From NCBI GenBank assembly GCA_902802795.1, contig CADCNI010000017.1, positions 39,242 to 89,894 of the forward strand: DNA of 50,653 nt. Direction: 5' to 3'. Position numbers and translations under genes: made by a program. This DNA comes from an uncultured Ruminococcus sp. Lineage in GTDB: Bacteria; Bacillota; Clostridia; Oscillospirales; Acutalibacteraceae. Positions 8,353 to 15,373 of the stretch are shown here, in pieces (within the stretch, counting starts at the first letter, position 1; every line of letters begins with the position of its first letter). The notes below the pieces were generated by a model. The model made no database searches and was not told the DNA's origin. It saw only the letters and a program-made list of their open reading frames with translations.

Positions 8353-9321
8353 ATGTACAATCTTGGTATTGATCTTGGCGGTATGAGCGTCAAGGTGGGC
8401 GTTGTGGATGAAAACAACGCTATCATCGGCAAAGCGGCAGTTCCCACGAACTCTCCGAATCAGCCTCCGCGTCCCGCGGATGACATTATGGACGATATCG
8501 CCACCGCCTGTAGACTGGCAGTGGAAAACGCTGGCGTGAGCTTCGATGAGGTGGAGCACATCGGCCTGGGATGTCCCGGTTCGGTCAATTCCGCGACAGG
8601 TATACTGGAATTTTCCGGCAATCTGGGTATGCGCAATTACCCCGTTTCCGCCAAGCTGGAGGAGCGTCTTGACCGCAAAGTATTTGTGGAGAACGACGCG
8701 AACGCGGCGGCCTTCGGTGAATCCATTGCGGGCGCGGCTAAGGGCGCTAAGAATGCGGTCTGTATTACGCTCGGCACAGGCGTCGGCGGCGGCATTATCA
8801 TCGACGGCAAGATCTACAGCGGCTCCAACTACGCGGGCGGCGAGCTGGGACATATGGTCATCGTGGCCGGCGGCAAATACTGCACCTGCGGCCGGCACGG
8901 CTGCTGGGAGGCTTATGCTTCCGCGACCGCGTTGATTTATCAGACGCAGATCAAGATGCTCGATGACAAGGCCTCTGAAATGTGGAATCTGGTCGAGGGC
9001 GATCTGAGAAACGTCACCGGACGCACTGCGTTTGACGGCTACCGTATGGGCGACAAGTCGGCGTGCGAGGTCGTGGACAAATACATTCAGTACATCGCGT
9101 GCGGTTTGACCAATGTGATCAATATTTTCCAGCCTGATATCATCTGCATCGGCGGCGGTGTGAGTAAGGAGGGCGATACCCTGATTGCTTCGCTCATGGG
9201 TTATGTCAACGCGGAACGCTTCGGCAAGAATCTTTCCAAGCAGACCGAAATCGTGACCGCTAAGCTGGGCAATGACGCGGGCATTATCGGCGCGGCCAAT
9301 CTTTATCTGAACGCGGAGTAA
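8353..9321 (+). CDS. glk: ROK family glucokinase
   Basis: An ATP-dependent sugar kinase, probably for glucose, of 322 residues. Visible features are the N-terminal phosphate loop GIDLGGMSVKVGVV, the catalytic Asp in VENDANAAAFGE, the GTGVGGGIIIDGKI loop and the ROK zinc motif with GELGHM followed by CTCGRHGCWE. The ATG at 8353, with GAGGTG just upstream, gives the standard start MYNLGIDLGG; a TTG at 8335 is less likely. It sits between hprK and murB, so sugar phosphorylation is next to the HPr kinase that reports glycolytic state. Confidence 0.92.
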   Translation: MYNLGIDLGGMSVKVGVVDENNAIIGKAAVPTNSPNQPPRPADDIMDDIATACRLAVENAGVSFDEVEHIGLGCPGSVNSATGILEFSGNLGMRNYPVSAKLEERLDRKVFVENDANAAAFGESIAGAAKGAKNAVCITLGTGVGGGIIIDGKIYSGSNYAGGELGHMVIVAGGKYCTCGRHGCWEAYASATALIYQTQIKMLDDKASEMWNLVEGDLRNVTGRTAFDGYRMGDKSACEVVDKYIQYIACGLTNVINIFQPDIICIGGGVSKEGDTLIASLMGYVNAERFGKNLSKQTEIVTAKLGNDAGIIGAANLYLNAE

Positions 9322-9372
9322 GCGGAAGGCGTAGTATTTTTATAAATAAACATTCGGAGGAATTCACATCTG

Positions 9373-10290
9373 ATGGGGAATCAATTTTTGCATTACAAGT
9401 CACAGTTGGAGGCGATCGGCTGCGAGGTCAAGGCAGACGAGCCGATGAAGCAACACACGTCGTTCAAAATCGGCGGCGCGGCCGATTGGTTCGTCACGGT
9501 GCATGACGAGCGGCAGCTCCGCGAGGTTCTCGCGCTGGCGAGACGGGAGGAAATTCCGGTTTTCGTGCTGGGCAACGGTTCCAATCTGCTGGTTTCCGAT
9601 AAGGGCATCCGCGGGATTGTGCTTCGACTGGGCGGTGCATTCTGCGACATCGGGCTGAATTCCGACGGCACCATACACTGCGGCGCGGGGGCGCAGCTTT
9701 CCAAGCTGTGCGCCTTTGCGCTGGAGCGTTCGCTCACGGGTCTGGAATTTGCCTGGGGCATTCCCGGCTCGTGCGGCGGCGCGGCGCTGATGGATGCGGG
9801 CGCTTACGGCGGCGAAATGAAAGACGTGGTGATTTCCTGCGAGCATATCTGTCTTGCCACAGGTGAGAGCGGCCGCTTCGCGGGCGACGAGCTGGATTTT
9901 GCCTATCGCCACAGCGTTTATTCCGGCGGCGGCTACGTTATCACGGCGCTCAATCTCAGACTCGAAAAGGGAGACAAGGAAACGATTCGCGCCAAAATGG
10001 ATGAACTGATGGGACGGCGCAAGGACAAACAGCCGCTCGAATATCCGAGCGCGGGCAGCATATTCAAGCGTCCGGCGGGGTATTTTGCGGGCGGACTCAT
10101 CGAGCAGTGCGGTTTAAAGGGCGCGCAGACAGGCGGAGCGCAGGTCAGTCCGAAGCATGCAGGGTTTATCGTGAATGTCGGCGGCGCTACCTGTGAGGAT
10201 GTACTCACGCTGATTGGCGATATTCAGCACAAGGTCAAGGAAGAAACCGGTGTGGATCTGGAATGCGAGGTCCGCAAGACGGGAGAATGA
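9373..10290 (+). CDS. murB: UDP-N-acetylenolpyruvoylglucosamine reductase
   Basis: MurB is the FAD enzyme that reduces UDP-GlcNAc-enolpyruvate to UDP-MurNAc with NADPH in peptidoglycan synthesis. The 305-residue protein has HTSFKIGGAADWFV, the FAD loop GNGSNLLVSDKGIRG, the GIPGSCGGAALMDAGAYGGE segment, YRHSVY, and EYPSAGSIFKRP with the catalytic serine. CGGAGGAATT at 9353-9362 precedes the ATG. It lies 51 bp after glk and 55 bp before rapZ on the same strand. Confidence 0.96.
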   Translation: MGNQFLHYKSQLEAIGCEVKADEPMKQHTSFKIGGAADWFVTVHDERQLREVLALARREEIPVFVLGNGSNLLVSDKGIRGIVLRLGGAFCDIGLNSDGTIHCGAGAQLSKLCAFALERSLTGLEFAWGIPGSCGGAALMDAGAYGGEMKDVVISCEHICLATGESGRFAGDELDFAYRHSVYSGGGYVITALNLRLEKGDKETIRAKMDELMGRRKDKQPLEYPSAGSIFKRPAGYFAGGLIEQCGLKGAQTGGAQVSPKHAGFIVNVGGATCEDVLTLIGDIQHKVKEETGVDLECEVRKTGE

Positions 10291-10345
10291 CAACAGGTTG
10301 TATTTCCGTGAGTGGAGACGGAAGGCAGAGAAAACGGGGGAAATT

Positions 10346-11203
10346 ATGGAATTTATTATTGTGACGGGGCTTTCCGGCGCAGGAAAATCCTTGGTGGTGG
10401 ACGCGCTGGAGGACAGCGGTTTTTACTGTGTAGACAATATGCCTCCTGTCATGATTCTGCGGTTTTACCGCATTTGCATGAAGTCGCAGGAGGAATTTGA
10501 CAAGGTGGCAGTCGTCACCGATATACGCGGCGGCGAGCCGTTCCGCACGTTGATTACTGATCTGGAAGTGCTCAAGGTGCGAAAAAATCCCTTTAAGATT
10601 CTTTTTATTGATTGCAGCAAGCATGTACTGCTCAATCGCTTTAAAGAGACGCGGCGCAAGCATCCGTTGGCGGATGAACACGAGGGCTCGGTGGAGGAAG
10701 CCATCGAAGCGGAGAGAAAGCTGCTGGAACCGGCTTATAAGATGTCGGATTACCTGATCGACACGACGGCGCTTTCTCCCACGCAGCTCAAGGAACGCGT
10801 TAAGGATATGTTCGGTGACAGTGTTTCGGAGCAGATGGTGGTGCGTGTGATGTCTTTTGGTTTCAAGTACGGTCCCAACAAAGAGGCCGACCTGATGTTT
10901 GACGTGCGCTGTTTTCCAAACCCCTATTATGTGCCTGAACTGCGCAGCCATACTGGCTTGGAGGCATGTGTACGGGATTATGTCATGAAGGACGAAGTGA
11001 CGCGCGGCTTTCTCTCCAAGCTCTACGATATGGTGGACTACCTGCTCCCTCTTTATAAAAAAGAGGGTAAGAGCGAGTTGGTGGTGGCCATCGGCTGCAC
11101 CGGCGGTAAGCACCGTTCGGTGACGATTGCGGAAAATCTGGGTGCGTATTTGGCTTCCAAAGGTGACAAGGTCATCATTTCACATCGTGATATTAAAAAG
11201 TAG
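10346..11203 (+). CDS. rapZ: RNase adapter / nucleotide-binding protein RapZ (YvcJ)
   Basis: A 285-residue P-loop protein. Walker A is GLSGAGKS (residues 8-15), followed by YCVDNMPP, the TRRKHPL motif and the conserved C-terminal block SFGFKYGPNKEADLMFDVRC with a GCTGGKHRSV motif near the end. RapZ in enterobacteria controls GlmS through RNase E, and Bacillus YvcJ affects competence; its role in Clostridia is less defined. The ATG at 10346 preceded by a GGGGG stretch at 10336-10340 gives the canonical MEFIIVTG start; the frame is open further upstream but without homology. It is followed 29 bp later by whiA, its usual partner. Confidence 0.95.
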   Translation: MEFIIVTGLSGAGKSLVVDALEDSGFYCVDNMPPVMILRFYRICMKSQEEFDKVAVVTDIRGGEPFRTLITDLEVLKVRKNPFKILFIDCSKHVLLNRFKETRRKHPLADEHEGSVEEAIEAERKLLEPAYKMSDYLIDTTALSPTQLKERVKDMFGDSVSEQMVVRVMSFGFKYGPNKEADLMFDVRCFPNPYYVPELRSHTGLEACVRDYVMKDEVTRGFLSKLYDMVDYLLPLYKKEGKSELVVAIGCTGGKHRSVTIAENLGAYLASKGDKVIISHRDIKK

Positions 11204-11232
11204 CGTTTTCAAAGGTGGCAACAGAAAAGAAA

Positions 11233-12114
11233 ATGTCTTACTCATCTATGGCAAAAAGCGAATTGTGCCGTATCAGACCGGAAAGCGAGTGCTGCCAGGT
11301 GGCAGAGGCTTACGGTCTGTTGCTGTATGCCAAACTGCTGAGCGAACGGCACGATTCCTATTCAACCGATAACAAGGCTATTGCCAGCCTGATCTGTGAA
11401 TGTGCCGCGTCAGTATGCGGCGTGTATGCCGACGTGCTGACCTATCCCAAAAGCAGCGGCGGTATCCATCGCTTTGCGGTCAAAATTCCCAACGCGGAGC
11501 AGAAAAAGATGATTTGTGCGCGGTTTGCGGGGGCGGGGAATGTGCTGGCAAATGATGACTGCCTGAATGCTTTTCTGCGGGGAGCCTTTCTGGTGTGCGG
11601 GACTGTGACCGAACCGCAGAAAGACTATCATCTGGAATTTGCAGCGGGCAGCCAGCGACGCTGCGAGATATTGGCGGGTGTGATGCAGCGTGTGGGCATT
11701 CACAGCCATCAGTTGCAGCGAAATGACAGGTGGGTGCTGTATGTCAAGGACGCGGACGGTATCATTAATCTGATGAATCGCATGGGGGCATGCTATGCCG
11801 CGCAGAATCTGGAACAGACCCGCACGGTACGCGACTGGCGCAATAATGCCAACCGTCGTGTCAACTGCGATCAGGCTAACATTGACCGCACGCTTTCCGC
11901 ATCGCAGCAGCAATGTGCGGCCATTCGCAAGCTCACCGAAAAACGGGGATTTGAGGGAATTCCACCCGAACTGAGGGAAATTGCGGCGCTGCGGCTGGAA
12001 AATCCGGAAATGTCGCTGCGGGAATTGAGCGAAAGCCTCAGCGAACCGATTACGCGCAGCGGCGTCAATCACCGTCTGAAAAAGCTGCTGGAATTGGCAG
12101 AAGAAACCCAATAG
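11233..12114 (+). CDS. whiA: DNA-binding protein WhiA
   Basis: WhiA proteins link cell division or sporulation control to growth; in Actinobacteria WhiA is a sporulation regulator and in Bacillus it affects division. The 293-residue protein has the LAGLIDADG-like N-terminal domain and a C-terminal helix-turn-helix with SLRELSESL and SGVNHRLKKLLELA. The ATG at 11233 gives MSYSSMAKSEL, which lines up with the usual MSFSSxxKxEL start; a GTG at 11215 also lies in frame. It ends the hprK-glk-murB-rapZ-whiA group and is followed by a strong terminator. Confidence 0.93.
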   Translation: MSYSSMAKSELCRIRPESECCQVAEAYGLLLYAKLLSERHDSYSTDNKAIASLICECAASVCGVYADVLTYPKSSGGIHRFAVKIPNAEQKKMICARFAGAGNVLANDDCLNAFLRGAFLVCGTVTEPQKDYHLEFAAGSQRRCEILAGVMQRVGIHSHQLQRNDRWVLYVKDADGIINLMNRMGACYAAQNLEQTRTVRDWRNNANRRVNCDQANIDRTLSASQQQCAAIRKLTEKRGFEGIPPELREIAALRLENPEMSLRELSESLSEPITRSGVNHRLKKLLELAEETQ

Positions 12115-12140
12115 CACCGGCAACAGAAAATGAAAAAGAA

Positions 12141-12185
12141 AACGAATGACAATCCTTGCAGCGGAGGGATGTCATTCGTTTTTTT
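12141..12185. terminator. Bidirectional terminator between whiA and the zinc-ribbon gene
   Basis: A perfect 11-bp stem AACGAATGACA / TGTCATTCGTT lies between convergent genes, with a T run on the + side and a T-rich stretch on the - side. Confidence 0.88.
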
Positions 12186-12186
12186 A

Positions 12187-12798
12187 TTATGCATTTTCCC
12201 GATTAAAGACTACCGTTTTGCCGTCCTCATACACCAGTTCCAGGACGTTATCATAGGCATGGTAGCGAAACGTGGGCTGCGCACCGTGTTTTTTTAAAAA
12301 CTCGCTGTCGGCGTTGACGGAATCAGGATAAAAACGGACGTTGCCTTTTTGTGCGATATAGGTGCCGCCGGATGTGAGCTGCACCGCTACGACGCCCGTG
12401 TTGGTCATGGTGTAGTCCATCCCGAATGTGCCGTCGGATTGGATCGTCAGCAAAATACTGACGTCAATGCCGTAATCTGTACTCTCATAATCGGCGGCCG
12501 TGCGGTCGGTGCAGCGCCATGAGCCGACCAGCTTATCATCGGTACGGGTGCCGTCGGTGTCAAAGGAAATGGGAGACAGATCCGAGGCGGAGACGCTTTT
12601 GGCTGGATACAGTTCTTTCATAACAAGCCATACACTGCCTGATACGAGAATAGCAATCACTGTGATCAGTGAAAGAATCGCTGCCAGGTAGCCGCCGCTT
12701 TTTTTGGGGACTGTGTTGGGTTCAATAATATAATGTCCGCAATACGTGCAGAATTTGGCGTTATCTTTAATTTTTTTTCCGCAATGACCGCATCTCAT
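12187..12798 (-). CDS. Zinc-ribbon membrane protein of unknown function
   Basis: The 203-residue protein begins with a zinc ribbon (CGHCGK and CTYCGHY), followed by one TM helix (about residues 36-59, LAAILSLITVIAILVSGSVWLVM) and an extracytoplasmic domain of about 120 residues with a beta-rich look (WRCTDRTA, SDGTFGMDYTM, TYIAQKGNVRFYPD), reminiscent of small lipocalin-like DUF domains in Firmicutes. GGGAGGAA precedes the ATG. It stands alone with its own promoter. Function unknown. Confidence 0.8.
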   Translation of the reverse strand: MRCGHCGKKIKDNAKFCTYCGHYIIEPNTVPKKSGGYLAAILSLITVIAILVSGSVWLVMKELYPAKSVSASDLSPISFDTDGTRTDDKLVGSWRCTDRTAADYESTDYGIDVSILLTIQSDGTFGMDYTMTNTGVVAVQLTSGGTYIAQKGNVRFYPDSVNADSEFLKKHGAQPTFRYHAYDNVLELVYEDGKTVVFNRENA

Positions 12799-12852
12799 GA
12801 CAAAGTTCCTCCCGGTGAGTGGTTGAACGCAGCAACCAATGATTGTATAGTT

Positions 12853-12881
12853 ATTTTATCATAGGATGAAAAAAACGTCAA
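12853..12881 (-). promoter_or_regulatory. Promoter of the zinc-ribbon gene
   Basis: On the minus strand TTGACG (12881-12876), 17-bp spacer, TAAAAT (12858-12853), about 50 nt upstream of the start codon. Confidence 0.7.
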
Positions 12882-13031
12882 TCTTGTTTTGTCAAATTAC
12901 GGAGAAATCTTTTGTGGAAGCGGTCAGTGGAGCATGGAAAAGGGGCGTTTAGTATTAATTGTAACAGCCGTCAGATAAAAAGACAAATGCCGTTTTTCCT
13001 TTTACCATTTTATACTGCTTCCTAAATTTCC

Positions 13032-13060
13032 TTGACATTCCTAAGCGATGCGATTATAAT
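13032..13060 (+). promoter_or_regulatory. Consensus promoter of the Ldh2-type dehydrogenase
   Basis: TTGACA (13032-13037), 17-bp spacer, TATAAT (13055-13060): a full sigma-70/sigma-A consensus, suggesting strong expression. The rest of the 12799-13149 gap shows only this promoter and the divergent zinc-ribbon promoter. Confidence 0.85.
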
Positions 13061-13149
13061 AATAATAAACAAAGTTGAACGAAAAATAATAAAAAAAATG
13101 TTCAGCTTATTGCAGAATAACCAAACAAAACCAGAAAATGGAGGCTCAA

Positions 13150-14262
13150 ATGATGGAAACCAGACCGTATATTCCGTGGGATATGATCACCGGATTTATG
13201 ACCGACGTATTTAAGGCTTACGGTGTGCCGGAGGAAGACGCGAAAATCTGCACAGACGTGCTGCTTGAATCCGACCGCAGAGGTATTGAGAGCCACGGCT
13301 GCAATCGGTTCAAGCCGATCTATCTGGACCGCATCAAAAACGGAACGCTGCTGCCGGTGACGAATATCGAAATTGTCAAGGAAACACCCACCACCGTGGT
13401 GATGAATGCCAACAACGGCATGGGCATGGTGGCGAGCTACCATATGATGGATCGTCTCATAGAAAAAGCCCGTGTCTATGGCATGGCAGGGGGCACCATT
13501 TTCAATTCCACCCACTACGGCATCGCGGGATATTGGACGACGATGGCGGAAAAGGCGGGCATGATCGGCATTACCGGCACCAATGCCCGTCCTTCTGTTG
13601 CGCCGACCTTCGGCGTGGAACCGATGATGGGTACCAATCCGCTTACTTTTACGCTGCCCACCGATGAGGCGTTCCCTTTCAATTTTGACTGCGCCACCTC
13701 CATCGTGCAAAACGGAAAGATTGAGTTTTATCAGCGCATGGGCAAGCCTACACCGGAGGGCTTGGTGGTCAACAAGCAGGGCGAAACGATGACCGATTCC
13801 GGCAAAATCCTCAAGGACCTGCGCGCCGGGCAGTGTTCGCTGCTGCCGCTGGGAGGCATCGGAGAGGAAACCGGCGGGCACAAGGGTTACGGGTTTACTA
13901 CGATCGTGGAGATTTTGTCGGCGGCGTTGGCTGGCGGCCCCTTTATGAAAGAACTGAGTGGCAAGGACGCTGACGGCAACAAGCAGATGTACCGCCTGGG
14001 GCATTTCTTCTTTGTGATCAATCCGGAGTTCTTCATGGGGCTGGATACATTCCGGCACACGGCGGGCGAAATCTGTCGCGAACTTCGCGGTTCTGAAAAG
14101 GCGCCCGGCGCCGAACGCATTTATACGGCGGGAGAAAAGGAATATCTCGCATGGCAGGAGCGAAAGGACAAGGGCGTTCCCGTGGGTGAGGCGATTCAGA
14201 AGGAATTCATGGCGCTGCGTGACGAGTGCGGACTCGACTATCACTTCCCGTTTGAGGATTGA
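13150..14262 (+). CDS. Ldh2/malate dehydrogenase family oxidoreductase
   Basis: The 370-residue protein belongs to the non-classical NAD(P)-dependent dehydrogenase family that includes malate, ureidoglycolate, sulfolactate and 2,3-diketogulonate dehydrogenases. Visible features are ESDRRGIESHGCNR with the conserved SHG motif, STHYGIAGYW, GTNARPSVAPTFGVEPMMGTNPL and GGHKGYGFTTIVEILS. GGAGG at 13140-13144 lies after an upstream in-frame ATG (13138), so translation more likely starts at 13150 or 13153 (MMETRPYIPWDM). The strong promoter suggests an abundant enzyme. The substrate cannot be read from sequence; malate or lactate are the default guesses. Its 3' end faces the DUF445 gene with only 21 bp between and no clear terminator. 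Confidence 0.85.
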   Translation: MMETRPYIPWDMITGFMTDVFKAYGVPEEDAKICTDVLLESDRRGIESHGCNRFKPIYLDRIKNGTLLPVTNIEIVKETPTTVVMNANNGMGMVASYHMMDRLIEKARVYGMAGGTIFNSTHYGIAGYWTTMAEKAGMIGITGTNARPSVAPTFGVEPMMGTNPLTFTLPTDEAFPFNFDCATSIVQNGKIEFYQRMGKPTPEGLVVNKQGETMTDSGKILKDLRAGQCSLLPLGGIGEETGGHKGYGFTTIVEILSAALAGGPFMKELSGKDADGNKQMYRLGHFFFVINPEFFMGLDTFRHTAGEICRELRGSEKAPGAERIYTAGEKEYLAWQERKDKGVPVGEAIQKEFMALRDECGLDYHFPFED

Positions 14263-14283
14263 GAGAGACAGCCCAATAAAGTA

Positions 14284-15165
14284 TCAGAACAACAAATTGA
14301 GAAATCCCATCAGAGCACCCAGCAAAGCGCCCAGATAGACAATGGCACGCAGCTCTTTTTTCATCACGCTGAGAATGAGGTTTTCCAGTTCTTCCGCGCT
14401 GAATGCGTTGATTTTGTCGGTGACGATTTGTTCAATGTTGACGGCCGCGAGCGCCGACGACAGCTTTTGCTCTATGACGAGGCGGTAAAGATCCATGATT
14501 CGCTCTTTGAGCGGTTCCGTTTTGTCGGCGTATTTCTCGTATAGCGTGCTGACAGGCTGATCGAGCCATTCGTTCTCCAGACGGCTGATCTCGGTTTCCA
14601 GAAAGGACGGGGCGTTCTGGGCGATGAGGCGGTTGAGTCTGCCTCCAAGATTTTGCGTGACGGAGTCGTCCATCAATCCGGTCAGCAGTCCAAAGCCGTG
14701 CTTTTCTTTCAGCGAGTTCATGGCCGCCCGCATGACAGTGCCGCCGGCATCTGCCGCAACGAGCTTTTCCGAAATGACATCGGCTCCTTTTACACAAAGC
14801 TGTTCCCCATAATGTTTGACGGTTTCCTCACCGGCCATTTCCGACAGCTTTTCACGCAGTGAACGCGTTTCGAAGCGCCATCCCTGGAATGTTTCGTCCA
14901 GTTTGACGCGAAGGGATGACATGACATTCTCTGAAAGCAGTGTTTCACGGAGTGTGGCGGGGTCAAGCAGTTCGCTGCTTATTACGCTGCCGATGGAGGC
15001 GGCAATGCGTTGACGCTGACGGGGAATCAGCCCCGGCGTAAAAGGAACCCTCCATGATCCGATGCGTATTTCGCGGCGTGGGCGAAACAGCATGCGAATG
15101 GCAAGGTCATTGGTGATATATCCGATGACACCTCCCAGCAGAGGCGCAAGAAAATATTTGAGCAT
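14284..15165 (-). CDS. DUF445 family membrane protein (YheB-like)
   Basis: A 293-residue protein with an N-terminal hydrophobic segment (MLKYFLAPLLGGVIGYITNDLA), the signature NDLAIRMLFRPRREIRI and FTPGLIPRQRQRIA, a long helical middle and a C-terminal TM segment (IVYLGALLGALMGFLNLLF). This is the DUF445/YheB pattern, of unknown function. The start at 15165 is chosen because AAGGAGA lies just upstream; the frame opens 45 bases earlier without support. The N- and C-terminal membrane segments suggest both ends in or at the membrane with a soluble helical domain between. Confidence 0.88.
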   Translation of the reverse strand: MLKYFLAPLLGGVIGYITNDLAIRMLFRPRREIRIGSWRVPFTPGLIPRQRQRIAASIGSVISSELLDPATLRETLLSENVMSSLRVKLDETFQGWRFETRSLREKLSEMAGEETVKHYGEQLCVKGADVISEKLVAADAGGTVMRAAMNSLKEKHGFGLLTGLMDDSVTQNLGGRLNRLIAQNAPSFLETEISRLENEWLDQPVSTLYEKYADKTEPLKERIMDLYRLVIEQKLSSALAAVNIEQIVTDKINAFSAEELENLILSVMKKELRAIVYLGALLGALMGFLNLLF

Positions 15166-15215
15166 AAGAATCTCCTTTTCGATTAAGATATTTTTAATAC
15201 GAAACTTCATAGTAT

Positions 15216-15244
15216 ATCATACTATATGCCGTCGGCTTTTGCAA
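15216..15244 (-). promoter_or_regulatory. Promoter of the DUF445 gene
   Basis: Minus strand TTGCAA (15244-15239), 17-bp spacer, TATGAT (15221-15216), about 45 nt before the start codon. Confidence 0.65.
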
Positions 15245-15306
15245 GTGTCTTCGTTTTTACCTTGGAAATCAATTTGGCAAAAAACATAGGAAAATCAAAG
15301 ATGGCA

Positions 15307-15335
15307 TTGAAAAAAAGAAGGGGATGCTGTATAAT
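15307..15335 (+). promoter_or_regulatory. Promoter of the CotH lipoprotein gene
   Basis: TTGAAA (15307-15312), 17-bp spacer, TATAAT (15330-15335). This is a vegetative type promoter, so the gene need not be sporulation-specific. Confidence 0.75.
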
Positions 15336-15373
15336 AAAGCAAGAATTACCTAAGTAAGAACGGAGAAAGTTTC